Origin: Mycobacterium sp. URHB0044
GTDB taxonomy: Bacteria; Actinomycetota; Actinomycetes; Mycobacteriales; Mycobacteriaceae
Assembly: GCF_000620625.1 (NCBI RefSeq)
Contig: NZ_JIAW01000027.1
Span: forward strand, 1-64,000
Direction of reading: 5' to 3'
Length of the DNA: 64,000 nt
The notes under the pieces are model-generated. The model was not told where the DNA came from. It searched no databases and saw nothing but the letters and a program-made list of their open reading frames with translations. Position numbers and translations under genes: made by a program. Positions 55,059-63,090 of this stretch are shown here, in pieces; the first letter of the stretch is position 1, and every line of letters begins with the position of its first letter.

Positions 55059-56452
55059 ACACCGGAGTCGCCTTCCTGGCGGATGCCCCCGAACTCGCGG
55101 AGCCGGTAGCCGCCGGTTGGCAGCTGATCCTGGCGTTCCTCGCAGGCATAGCCGTGATCGTTGTGCTGATCACGGTGGTCAAGCTGCATCCGTTCCTCGC
55201 GCTCATCTTCGGTGGCCTGACGGTCGGTTTCGCAGCGGGCGAGAACCTCACCACGGTGTTGAAGTCGTTCACGTCCGGATTCGGTACGACGGCAGCGGGT
55301 GTCGGCATTCTCATCGCGCTCGGTGCGATGTTCGCCAAACTCCTCGCCGACTCAGGCGGTGCCGACGAGATCGTCGACACCATCGTCGGTCACGCGTCAC
55401 CGCGGGCGTTGCCATGGGCAATGGCCTTGGTCGGCGCGATCATCGGTCTGCCGATGTTCTTCGAGATCGGCCTCGTTCTCCTCATGCCGGTCATCTACCT
55501 CGTCGCGCGCCGGTCGCAGTTGTCGCTCATCACCGTCGGAATCCCCGCTCTTGCAGGCCTTTCGGCCATGCACGGCTTCGTCCCACCGCACCCCGGCCCG
55601 CTGACCGCGATCGACCTGCTGGGTGCCGACCTGGGCATCACCCTCGCGCTGGGCGTGGCGGTAGCGATACCGACGATCGTGGTGGCCGGCCCGCTGTTCG
55701 GAAAGCTGGCGGGACGATGGGTCGTCGTCGGTGCCCCCGACACCTTCGACGCCGATGAGTTCGCCAACGCCGAGAACCTCCGCAGGCCGTCGTTCCCCGT
55801 CACGCTGTTCAGCGTGCTGCTGCCCGTGGTCCTGATGTTGGGCAAGGCGCTGGTCGACATCTTCATCGAGGACGAAAACCAGTGGTTCCGGGTAATTTTC
55901 GACGGTCTCGGTACGCCAATCGTCGCGCTGCTGATCGCGGTCATCGTCGGCCTGTTCACGCTCGGCCGTGGCGCGGGCATGAACCGCGACCAGATCACCA
56001 AGTGCGTCGAGTCGGGGCTGCCGCCGATCGCCGGCATCATCCTCATCGTCGCTGCCGGCGGCGGTTTCAAGCAGGTCCTGGTGGATAGCGGCATCGGCAC
56101 GCTGCTCGCCCGGTGGGCCGAGGACGTCAGCATCTCGGTGCTGGTGCTGGCATGGCTGCTGGCCGTGCTCATCCGCCTCGCCACGGGTTCGGCGACGGTC
56201 GCGACCATCACCGCATCGTCGCTCGTGGTCGGTCTCGTCGAAGGTATGAGCACCGGGCAGACGTCACTCGTCGTGCTGGCCGTCGGCGCCGGGTCGCTGT
56301 TCTTCTCCCATGTCAACGACGCCGGCTTCTGGTTGGTGAACCAGTACTTCCGCCTCAGCGTCGGTCAGACCATCAAGACCTGGTCGATCATGGAGACGGT
56401 GCTATCCGTGAGCGGACTGATCGTCGTCCTGCTCCTGGACTTGGTGATCTGA
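55055..56452 (+). CDS. gntP: Gluconate permease, GntP family
   Basis: 465 residues from ATG 55055, 12-14 hydrophobic helices, typical length for GntP. Marks: LHPFLALIFGGLTVGFAAG, FGTTAAGVGILIALGAMFAKLLADSGGADEIVDTIVG, IGLPMFFEIGLVLLMPVIYLVA, MHGFVPPHPGPLTAIDLLGADLG, ESGLPPIAGIILIVAAGGGFKQVLVDSGIG and FSHVNDAGFWLVNQYF. It brings gluconate or related hexonates into the cell for GntK. Confidence 0.93.
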   Translation: MNTGVAFLADAPELAEPVAAGWQLILAFLAGIAVIVVLITVVKLHPFLALIFGGLTVGFAAGENLTTVLKSFTSGFGTTAAGVGILIALGAMFAKLLADSGGADEIVDTIVGHASPRALPWAMALVGAIIGLPMFFEIGLVLLMPVIYLVARRSQLSLITVGIPALAGLSAMHGFVPPHPGPLTAIDLLGADLGITLALGVAVAIPTIVVAGPLFGKLAGRWVVVGAPDTFDADEFANAENLRRPSFPVTLFSVLLPVVLMLGKALVDIFIEDENQWFRVIFDGLGTPIVALLIAVIVGLFTLGRGAGMNRDQITKCVESGLPPIAGIILIVAAGGGFKQVLVDSGIGTLLARWAEDVSISVLVLAWLLAVLIRLATGSATVATITASSLVVGLVEGMSTGQTSLVVLAVGAGSLFFSHVNDAGFWLVNQYFRLSVGQTIKTWSIMETVLSVSGLIVVLLLDLVI

Positions 56453-56468
56453 CCCGGCTCGCGCCGGG
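56453..56468. terminator. Short GC hairpin between gntP and the RDD gene
   Basis: CCCGGC (56453-56458) and GCCGGG (56463-56468) form a 6-bp stem with TCGC loop, right after the gntP stop and before the convergent RDD stop. No T-tract, so efficiency is uncertain. Confidence 0.4.
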
Positions 56469-56473
56469 CCTGC

Positions 56474-56953
56474 TCAGCCCTTGAGGACCTGGGTGCCGCC
56501 GGCGAGTTCGTCGTGCTTGCCCTGCTTGGTGGGGCTGCCGTTGATCGTCACGGCGATCACGATCATCGCGACGAAGGCAAGCAGGCCACCGACGAAGGGG
56601 ATGATCGACAACAGCGTGAAGGCATTGCGGATGGCCGACTGGCGCGCATCGGGTTTGGCGGAGCCGCCCGGTCCGTGCACGCTGAGGCCGAGGATCTTCT
56701 TGCCGGGCGTCCAGCCCTGGGTCACCTCGAACGCAAGGAAGTAGGCGAAGGTCAGAAGCCCGGTGAACAATCCGGTGATCATGATGTTCGACTGGAAGTG
56801 CAGTGCGAACACCACGATGTAGCCCACGATCCCGACGATGATTCCGTCGATCAGGCGAGCGAGGAACCGGGGGAGAAGGCCGCCCGGCTCGGCGTGCGTT
56901 GAGTAGGGCCCATCGATCGGACCGGGTTGTGGGTCGTAACCGCCAGCAGTCAT
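56474..56953 (-). CDS. RDD-family membrane protein
   Basis: 159 residues from ATG 56953. N-terminal Pro/Gly-rich cytoplasmic tail, then RDD domain: GGLLPRFLARLIDGIIVGIVGYIVVFAL (Arg-...-Asp pattern), GLLTFAYFLAFEVTQGWTPGKKILGLSV and QSAIRNAFTLLSIIPFVGGLLAFVAMIVIAV. RDD proteins are integral membrane proteins with mostly unknown roles; some act as ion antiporters. Located 25 bp downstream of the DoxX gene on the same strand. Confidence 0.85.
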   Translation of the reverse strand: MTAGGYDPQPGPIDGPYSTHAEPGGLLPRFLARLIDGIIVGIVGYIVVFALHFQSNIMITGLFTGLLTFAYFLAFEVTQGWTPGKKILGLSVHGPGGSAKPDARQSAIRNAFTLLSIIPFVGGLLAFVAMIVIAVTINGSPTKQGKHDELAGGTQVLKG

Positions 56954-56978
56954 GCGGTCAATCTACGCTGGCGACAGG

Positions 56979-57860
56979 CTACCGCGAGCGGCGTTTGCGC
57001 ACTTCGCCCTTGGCCGTGTCGGCCAGCTCGGCGCTGCGTTCGCGCGCCAACTTGGCAATCGCGGGTCCACGTTCGCGGGCGGCGTCAGCGAATTCGGGCC
57101 CGCGTTCGCGTGCGACGCTGGCCAGTTCGGCGCTGCGTTCGCGTGCGAGCTTGGCAATCTCAGGTCCGCGTTCGCGTGCTACCTCGGCCAACTCCGAGCC
57201 TCGCTCGAGCGCGACGTCGGCCAACTCGGAGCCCCTCTCGCGGGCCACTTCGGCGAGCTCGCTGCCCCGTTCCAGCGCGAGATGCGCGAACTCACGGCCT
57301 CGTTCGGCTCCGACCTGTAGTCCGTGCCCGAGTTTTTCGGCAAGGGCGCTGTCGGCCAGCGCGCCACCCGACGCGGCGCCGACGGGCAGTGCGGTGACCA
57401 CTGCGCCGGACACCTTGCGGGCGGCCCGGCGTCCGCGCCAGCCCAGCGAGGGTTTGCCCTCGGTGTCCACCGCCGCGATGATCAACCCGCCGATCAGGCT
57501 GACGTCGGCCATGAAGGCACGTCTCTGGTCTGCCTTGCGCGCGGGATCCGTCTCAGTCCAGAAGGTATGTCCGCCAAGGCCTCCTGGTACGACGCTGACG
57601 GCGAGTGCCGCGGAGGCGAACCGGGGCAGGCGGCCGGTTGCGAGCAACAGTCCCGCACCGATCTGCACGGCGCCGTTCACGCGTGCCACGGTTTCGGCGT
57701 TGGTGGGAACGTTCGTCCCCACGGGGTCGGGTAGTTTGGCCAGACCTTCGAGCGTGGGGCGCGCAGCGTCCGCAGCCGGCTTGGGGCTGCGCAACGCCTC
57801 CACGCCGCGCCCGATGAAGGTGGCGGCCAGCATGGGACGGGCGATTCGTCTGATCAACAT
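56979..57860 (-). CDS. DoxX-family membrane protein with nine C-terminal 11-residue repeats
   Basis: 293 residues from ATG 57860. Residues 1-135 are a DoxX-like membrane domain (RPMLAATFIGRGVEALRSPKP, NGAVQIGAGLLLATGRLPRFASAALAVSV, FMADVSLIGGLIIAAVD). Residues 186-284 are nine direct hendecads with pattern ERGxELAxVAR. This creates a long amphipathic helix with a basic/acidic face and an Ala/Leu face, like membrane-lying or LEA-type helices. The C terminus KGEVRKRRSR is basic. I have not seen this tail named in DoxX proteins; its role could be membrane binding or scaffolding. RDD gene follows. Confidence 0.75.
   Translation of the reverse strand: MLIRRIARPMLAATFIGRGVEALRSPKPAADAARPTLEGLAKLPDPVGTNVPTNAETVARVNGAVQIGAGLLLATGRLPRFASAALAVSVVPGGLGGHTFWTETDPARKADQRRAFMADVSLIGGLIIAAVDTEGKPSLGWRGRRAARKVSGAVVTALPVGAASGGALADSALAEKLGHGLQVGAERGREFAHLALERGSELAEVARERGSELADVALERGSELAEVARERGPEIAKLARERSAELASVARERGPEFADAARERGPAIAKLARERSAELADTAKGEVRKRRSR
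57009..57305 (-). repeat. Nine tandem 33-bp repeats encoding 11-residue helical units
   Basis: Each unit encodes ERG-(S/P)-E-(L/I/F)-A-x-(V/L/A)-A-R or a close variant. Two neighbouring units (ERGSELAEVAR) are identical in protein, and the DNA stays similar, indicating expansion by duplication. Confidence 0.88.
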
Positions 57861-57918
57861 GGCGCCAGGATTCCCAGGCCTACGTGGTCACAAACCCATC
57901 ACCGATGGGCGTACTCGG

Positions 57919-58758
57919 CTACCCGGCGTCGCGGCCCTGCAGCAGCAGTTGGCTCAACCGGGTGGTGGTGGCCACGCCGTCGTCGTAGCCGCCGGCGCCG
58001 CCGAGTGAGTTCATCACCGCCAGCGTGTACCGCTGGCCTCCTCCCGCGAAACCGACCGAATTCACCACCCAGCCGCCCTGCTCCAGTGACCAGCCGTCCT
58101 TGTTGCCCGGCGTCATCGCGGGGCCCGCACCCCAGACCCCCCATTGCTGATTGGGCGCAACGTGTTGCAGCGCATCGACGATGGCGGCGGTGTCGCTGGG
58201 ATCCAGCGCGGTGAGCACGTAGTTGATCAGCCGGTCGAGGTCGTTGGCCGTCGACTTCTGGAAACCCCAGTACGGGAAGATGTTGCTGAATCCGCGCTGC
58301 GGTGTCAGGTCCGTCATTCCGTACCGCGGAAAGTCGGCGTTGAAGGCCTGGTGGTCGCGACCTCCGTAGCGCGCCCACAGCGCGTCGGCGGCATCGTCGT
58401 CGGACGAATGCAGCATCGCTGCCATCAGGCTTCGGTCGTCCGCGCTGAGCGACACCGTCCCGGCCCGCTGGCGGGTGAGCAGGTCGACCACCATGGCCAG
58501 CTTGATGGTCGAGGCCGTCCAGACGAGCTCGCCGGCGTGCGAATTGCGGTAAGTCGCACCGGTTTTGCGGTCCCGGAGCACGTAGCCCACCGTGCCGGGG
58601 CGGGTACCGAGGTACGCGTCGGCGGCCGCGACGCGGTTCTGTAGGTCGCAGTCCGACGGTGCCAGTTCTGGTGCGCAGTCCGCCCCCGCGAGGGGCGTCG
58701 GAACCGCGGCAGTCACGACAACGGCGACCATCAGGGCGACGACGAGCCGGCATCTCAC
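57919..58758 (-). CDS. Secreted serine hydrolase of the class A beta-lactamase / PBP fold
   Basis: 279 residues from ATG 58758. Sec signal peptide (RLVVALMVAVVVTAAV...LAGA, cleaved near residue 26). The SxxK motif is Ser83-Thr-Ile-Lys86 (WTASTIKLAMV); the SxN position is Ser-Asp-Asp (SSDDDAADALW, about 118-121) and the KTG position is Lys220-Asp-Gly (GNKDGWSLEQGGWVVNSVGF). These are changed from typical BlaC (SDN, KTG), so it may be a carboxypeptidase or esterase rather than a beta-lactamase. Downstream neighbour is the DoxX gene; upstream is divergent xylB. Confidence 0.78.
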   Translation of the reverse strand: MRCRLVVALMVAVVVTAAVPTPLAGADCAPELAPSDCDLQNRVAAADAYLGTRPGTVGYVLRDRKTGATYRNSHAGELVWTASTIKLAMVVDLLTRQRAGTVSLSADDRSLMAAMLHSSDDDAADALWARYGGRDHQAFNADFPRYGMTDLTPQRGFSNIFPYWGFQKSTANDLDRLINYVLTALDPSDTAAIVDALQHVAPNQQWGVWGAGPAMTPGNKDGWSLEQGGWVVNSVGFAGGGQRYTLAVMNSLGGAGGYDDGVATTTRLSQLLLQGRDAG

Positions 58759-58810
58759 CGCACCAGCTTCGCATTAAGCTGAGACGACTCAGGCATCCGA
58801 GGAGGTCAGC

Positions 58811-60208
58811 GTGGCTCTCGTCGCGGGAATCGATTCGTCCACCCAATCGTGCAAGGTGGTGGTCTGCGACGCCGACACCGGCGAGACGGTGCGTTCGGGA
58901 TCGACACCGCATCCGGCGGGCACCGAGGTCGACCCCAGGCTGTGGTGGTCGGCGCTGCAGGCCGCCATCACCGCGGCCGGTGGCCTGGACGACGTCGAGG
59001 CCATCTCCGTCGGGGCCCAGCAGCACGGCATGATCTGCCTCGACGCGGGCGGTTCCGTGGTGCGCGACGCCCTGCTGTGGAACGACACGCGGTCGAGCGG
59101 GGCGGCAGCCGACCTGGTCACCGAACTCGGCGGGCCCGACGAGTGGGCCAAGCGGGTCGGCGTGGTGCCGGTCGCATCGATCACCGCCGCGAAGTTGCGC
59201 TGGCTTGCCGACAACGAACCGAGGAACGCCGATGCGACGGCCGCGGTGTGTCTGCCGCACGATTGGCTCACCTGGCGGCTGGCCGGCGCCGGCGATCTCG
59301 CGGACCTACGCACCGACCGCAGCGACGCCAGTGGCACCGGGTACTTCGACGCCGAGGCCGGCGACTATCACCCCGACCTGCTGATGCTCGCGCTGCGGGG
59401 CCGCAACCCGCATCTGCCGACGGTGTTGGGCCCGAATCAGGCGGCTGGACATACCGCCGGCGGGGCCGTTCTGGGACCCGGTGCCGGCGACAACGCCGCT
59501 GCGGCGCTGGGCATCGGCGCTGGGCCGGGGGATTGCATCGTGTCGCTGGGAACCTCCGGAGTGGTCAGTGCGGTCGGGGACGCCGCCGCGCACGACGCAT
59601 CGGGGTTGGTGGCGGGGTTCGCGGATGCGACGGGCAGGCAGCTGCCGCTGGTGTGCACGCTCAACGGCGCTCCGGTGCTGGCGGCCGTCGCGGCGATGTT
59701 GTCGGTGGACTTCGACGAGCTCGACAGGCTGGCGCTGTCGGCGTCCGTGGGTGCCGACGGGCTGGTGCTGGTGCCGTACTTCGACGGGGAGCGGTCGCCG
59801 AACCTGCCCGATGCTGCGGGTGCGCTGCACGGTGTGACGACGCGAAACCTGCTGCCCGCCAACGTGGCCCGCGCCGCGGTAGAGGGCCTGCTGAGCTCGA
59901 TGGCCTACTGCATCGACCGGATCGCCGAGCAGGGCGTGAACGTCGAGCGCGTGATCCTCGTCGGTGGCGGCGCCCGCTCGGAGGCGATCCGGCGCATCGC
60001 CCCGGCGATTCTCGGCATGCCCGTGCACGTGCCGACACCCGCCGAGTACGTCGCGCTCGGTGCGGCGCGGCAGGCGGCGTGGACGCTGTCCGGAGCCGAT
60101 GCGCCGCCGGCGTGGTCGTTCGGGGTGACGGCGTCCTACACCGCCGACCCGACCCCCGATGTCGTCGAGCGGTACCACAGCGTGCAGTCGCTGACCGTGG
60201 GGCAGTGA
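58811..60208 (+). CDS. xylB: Xylulokinase (FGGY family)
   Basis: 465 residues from GTG 58811 with GAGGAGG upstream. N-terminal phosphate loop VAGIDSSTQSCKVVV, SVGAQQHGMICLDAGG (substrate site), LLWNDTRSSGAA (family mark), LPHDWLTWRL, LRTDRSDASGTGYFD, SLGTSGVVSAV and the C-terminal ATPase loop VILVGGGARSEAIRRIAPAILGMPV. It phosphorylates D-xylulose to xylulose 5-phosphate. No xylose isomerase gene is in the window, so a xylitol/arabitol route is possible. The MarR gene follows, convergent, after 28 bp. Confidence 0.88.
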   Translation: MALVAGIDSSTQSCKVVVCDADTGETVRSGSTPHPAGTEVDPRLWWSALQAAITAAGGLDDVEAISVGAQQHGMICLDAGGSVVRDALLWNDTRSSGAAADLVTELGGPDEWAKRVGVVPVASITAAKLRWLADNEPRNADATAAVCLPHDWLTWRLAGAGDLADLRTDRSDASGTGYFDAEAGDYHPDLLMLALRGRNPHLPTVLGPNQAAGHTAGGAVLGPGAGDNAAAALGIGAGPGDCIVSLGTSGVVSAVGDAAAHDASGLVAGFADATGRQLPLVCTLNGAPVLAAVAAMLSVDFDELDRLALSASVGADGLVLVPYFDGERSPNLPDAAGALHGVTTRNLLPANVARAAVEGLLSSMAYCIDRIAEQGVNVERVILVGGGARSEAIRRIAPAILGMPVHVPTPAEYVALGAARQAAWTLSGADAPPAWSFGVTASYTADPTPDVVERYHSVQSLTVGQ

Positions 60209-60236
60209 GGATTTCGCGCTAGCCGGGGGTGGCGAT

Positions 60237-60707
60237 TCACGTCCGGCGTTTGGCTGCGAGGGATTCGAGAATTCGTCCGAGCAGGTCCAGAAGGGTGTCC
60301 TGTTCCTTCGCCGTGAGATCGCCGACCGTGTCCTCCTCGAGTGTGCGCCACGCGGCGTTGACGGGACCCTCCAGAGCCCGGCCCGCGTCTGTCAGGGTCA
60401 CGAGGACGGTCCGACGATCCGCCTCGGATCGATTGCGGACGATCACCCCCGCTCTTTCCAAGCGCGAGATCATCTTGGACGTCGTTGGCGCCTCTATGGA
60501 CATCTCGCGCGTCAGTTCCGCCTGGGTGCGCGGCTCCTTGTCCCAGAGGAGCATCAGCAACAGTTCCTGCCCCGCGGAAAGCCCGAGCCCGTGGAGTAGC
60601 GCCCCGGCATGTTGGCGATGCAGTCGCGCCACGGCAGAGATCCGCAGGCTGATCGTTGCCGACCGGGCGCGGTCCTGCCCGGCTGGTCCGGTCTTTTGGG
60701 GGTTCAT
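60237..60707 (-). CDS. MarR-family transcriptional regulator
   Basis: 156 residues from ATG 60707; GGAAGG lies 5 bases upstream, whereas GTG 60713 would overlap it. MarR fold: LHRQHAGALLHGLGLSAGQELLLMLLWDKEPRTQAELTREMSIEAPTTSKMISRLERAGVIVRNRSEADRRTVLVTLTDAGRAL. The wing DRRTVLVTLT is typical. Divergent from the NmrA-like gene with two identical palindromes between, so it likely represses both. Confidence 0.87.
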   Translation of the reverse strand: MNPQKTGPAGQDRARSATISLRISAVARLHRQHAGALLHGLGLSAGQELLLMLLWDKEPRTQAELTREMSIEAPTTSKMISRLERAGVIVRNRSEADRRTVLVTLTDAGRALEGPVNAAWRTLEEDTVGDLTAKEQDTLLDLLGRILESLAAKRRT

Positions 60708-60727
60708 TCGCACCTTCCGGAATACCT

Positions 60728-60770
60728 TTAGCCGGCTAAGGGTTGTACGGGGCGATAGTTAGCCGGCTAA
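60728..60770. promoter_or_regulatory. Twin MarR operators and promoter of the NmrA-like gene
   Basis: Two identical palindromes TTAGCCGGCTAA at 60728-60739 and 60759-60770 are 31 bp apart centre to centre (three helical turns); a third half-site GGCTAA is at 60771-60776. TACATT at 60781-60786 is a suitable -10 for the NmrA-like gene, with operator 2 over its -35 region. The two copies fit cooperative binding of MarR dimers. Confidence 0.75.
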
Positions 60771-60804
60771 GGCTAAACCGTACATTCACCGGAAGGACTT
60801 TGAC

Positions 60805-61686
60805 ATGACTTCATCGACGACGAGGACGATCGCGGTCGCCGGGGCGACGGGTGCCCAGGGTGGCGCAGTCGTCGACGCGCTGCGCGAGCACGGCGCATCG
60901 GTGCGTGCGCTGGTCCGCGACACCGGGTCGGAACGTGCCCGCAACCTCGCGAGTCGCGGGGTGGAACTCGTGCAGATCGATGTGAAAAATCCGGCGTCGC
61001 TTGGCAATGCGCTGCAAGGGGTCGACGCCTTCTTCTTCATGACGACCCCGTATGGCGTCTCGCAGAACCCCGATATCGACGGTGAGATCCAGCAAGGCGT
61101 CGATTTCGCCGACGCAGCAGCTGCTGCCGGGGTCCCGCACGTGGTGTTCAGTTCCGTCGGAGGCGCCGAGCGCAGCTCCGGCGTGCCGCACTTCGACTCC
61201 AAGCGCCGGGTCGAGGAGCACCTACTGGGGCGTGGCCTGTCGGTGACGATCGTTCGTCCGGTGTTCTTCATGGACAACTTCTTGTCGATGGCTCCCACGG
61301 TCGAAGGTGACGAACTCGTCCTGCGGCTTCCGGTTCCGGACGGCATCAAGTTGCAGACGGTCGCCGTCCGCGACATCGGCGTCGTCGTGGCTGCGGCGCT
61401 TCTCGACCCTGCGGCGGTTCCTGCGACGATCGAGATCGCCGGCGACGAGCTGACGGGCGGTGAGATCGCCGCCACCTTCGGCGCACACGTGGGTTTGTCG
61501 GCGCGGTATGAGGCCTTGCCGGTCGAGGTGCTCGACGGTCAGGACGACCTGCAGAAGATGTTTCGCTGGTTCGCGGATACGCCCGCATATCAAGCCGACA
61601 TCGCCGCCGTGCGCAAGATCGATCCGGATCTCTGGAATCTGCAGGCGTGGTTGAAGGAAACGAACTACAGCGTTAGCCAGGGGTAG
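60805..61686 (+). CDS. NmrA-like NAD(P)-binding protein
   Basis: 293 residues from ATG 60805 with GGAAGG at 60792-60797. Rossmann motif VAGATGAQGGAV (about 11-22), SSVGGAE, HFDSKRRVEEHLLGRGLSVTIVRPVFFMDNFLSM and an atypical C-terminal domain. No YxxxK. Related to NmrA/HSCARG redox sensors and to quinone oxidoreductase-like (QOR2) proteins. Possibly a redox/aldehyde sensor or reductase derepressed through the MarR protein next door. Its end overlaps the convergent LysR gene by 14 bp. Confidence 0.83.
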   Translation: MTSSTTRTIAVAGATGAQGGAVVDALREHGASVRALVRDTGSERARNLASRGVELVQIDVKNPASLGNALQGVDAFFFMTTPYGVSQNPDIDGEIQQGVDFADAAAAAGVPHVVFSSVGGAERSSGVPHFDSKRRVEEHLLGRGLSVTIVRPVFFMDNFLSMAPTVEGDELVLRLPVPDGIKLQTVAVRDIGVVVAAALLDPAAVPATIEIAGDELTGGEIAATFGAHVGLSARYEALPVEVLDGQDDLQKMFRWFADTPAYQADIAAVRKIDPDLWNLQAWLKETNYSVSQG

Positions 61687-62587
61687 GGCGCGGCCAGCTC
61701 GGCCGGGGCAGGGGTCCCGGCAGTGGTCGGAGTCGGTCCAGCACCACACGTAGCGGCGACCACGTCGCACGACCGGTACGAGTGACGGCATATGCGGTGA
61801 GGACCACCGTGGGATCGGCCAGTGGGACGACCTTCACGCCGCTGCCGGTGGGCCTGCCCACCGGCAGCAGCCCCACGCCGTATTCGGCGACGATGAGGTC
61901 CTCGACCAGCTCGAGGCTGTCGATCTGGTGCGCGATGCGCGGCGCGAAGCCGGCGAGTGCGCCCAGCGTGCGGACCGCGTCTTCGTCAGCGGTGTTGCGC
62001 GAGTTGACGATCCAGGTGCGGTCGGCGTAGGCCGAGACGCCGGGTGGCCGGTCGGGTTCCTCGCTGCGCACGCCGAGACCCCATGGAATGGCCCATAGCG
62101 GAACGCTTTCCAGTAGCGGGCCGGGGGCGGCGGGTGCCAGGTTGTAGTCGTAGGTCAGAGCGAGGTCGAGATCGTCGTCGGTCAACAGCCGGAATGCCTC
62201 GATCGGTTCGTACTCACTGATCACGACGTCGACCTTGGGATGGGTGGCTGCCAGCTCGGCGAGGATCGGCAGCAGCGAGACCCGGATACCGGTGGCGAAC
62301 CCACCGACGCGTAGCGTGCCGGCGGGCTCGGCGTCCGGGTTCAGGTCGAGGCGCGCGGCGTCGACGGCGGCGAGGATGGTGACGGCGTGATCGGCCAACC
62401 GGCGTCCAGCGGGGGTCAGCCGCACGCGCCGGCCTTCGGGCTCGATCAGTGGCGTACCAGTTTCCTTTGCCAGTGCCGCGATCTGCTGTGACACCGTCGA
62501 GGTGGTCAGGTGGTACGCCTCGCCGACCGCGCGCATCGATCCCATCCGGGATAGCGCGAGCAGGAGTTGCAGCCGTCGGGTGTCCAC
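61673..62587 (-). CDS. LysR-family transcriptional regulator
   Basis: 304 residues from GTG 62587. HTH at 1-60 (VDTRRLQLLLALSRMGSMRAVGEAYHLTTSTVSQQIAALAKETGTPLIEPEGRRVRLTPAG), then a type-2 periplasmic-binding-like effector domain (LRVGGFATGIRVSLLPILAELAATHPKVDVVISEYEPIEAFRLL, DLDLALTYDYNLAP, WIVNSRNTADEDAV, DLIVAEYGVGLLPVG). The palindrome TGATCGATCA at 62624-62633 is a candidate self-regulatory site. The target is unknown; the NmrA gene next to it is under MarR control. Confidence 0.86.
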   Translation of the reverse strand: MDTRRLQLLLALSRMGSMRAVGEAYHLTTSTVSQQIAALAKETGTPLIEPEGRRVRLTPAGRRLADHAVTILAAVDAARLDLNPDAEPAGTLRVGGFATGIRVSLLPILAELAATHPKVDVVISEYEPIEAFRLLTDDDLDLALTYDYNLAPAAPGPLLESVPLWAIPWGLGVRSEEPDRPPGVSAYADRTWIVNSRNTADEDAVRTLGALAGFAPRIAHQIDSLELVEDLIVAEYGVGLLPVGRPTGSGVKVVPLADPTVVLTAYAVTRTGRATWSPLRVVLDRLRPLPGPLPRPSWPRPTPG

Positions 62588-62830
62588 TCAGGCATTGTCC
62601 GCGATCGCTGAACGAATGGCTTGTGATCGATCAAGATCGTGCGACGGTGGTGCAGATCTCGCGTCTCGTGCGCCGACGTGTGCGTGAGCGTTGCGCTCGG
62701 GCCAGAGTCACGACGCGCGTGCAGATCTCGGCGGAATCTTCGCGAGTTCTGCAGAATCGTTGCCCCGCCGCCCTTCCCTCGATTGGGCTTCGCGCGCACG
62801 ATTGGAGGAGGTCGACGAAGGGAGTGGGCA
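62588..62830. repeat. Intergenic region with a direct repeat and an imperfect hairpin
   Basis: GTGCAGATCTCG occurs at 62650-62661 and 62719-62730. The second copy pairs with CGAGTTCTGC (62743-62752) as GCAGATCTCG with one mismatch, giving a stem of 10 bp around a 12-base loop. Similar GTGCAGATCTCG-containing sequences recur in mycobacterial intergenic regions as far as I recall, so it may be an interspersed repeat. No gene is seen. Confidence 0.5.
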
Positions 62831-63079
62831 ATGAAGGCCAAGGTCGGCGATTGGTTGGTAGTCAAGGGGACGACGGTAGACAGGCACGATCAGCGGGGCG
62901 TGATCACCGAGGTGCACTCGTCGGACGGTTCACCGCCGTACGTGGTCAAGTGGCTGAACAGCGACCACGTCGCGACCGTGTTTCCCGGCCCGGATGCGAT
63001 CGTCAACACGCCCGAGGAGCAGAAGGAAGCCGACAAGCGGGCGGAGCATCACTTCGGGTCGGCGCACGCCAAGGGCTAG
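62831..63079 (+). CDS. DUF1918 protein
   Basis: 82 residues from ATG 62831 with GAAGGGAG upstream. The family motif is clear: KVGDWLVVKGTTVDRHDQRGVITEVHSSDGSPPYVVKWLNSDHVATVFPGPDA, an SH3-like beta barrel of DUF1918, followed by a charged helix (EEQKEADKRAEHHFG). Common small proteins in mycobacteria and streptomycetes, function unknown. It is convergent with the VWA gene (11-bp gap). Confidence 0.88.
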   Translation: MKAKVGDWLVVKGTTVDRHDQRGVITEVHSSDGSPPYVVKWLNSDHVATVFPGPDAIVNTPEEQKEADKRAEHHFGSAHAKG

Positions 63080-63090
63080 CGGCCGGCACC

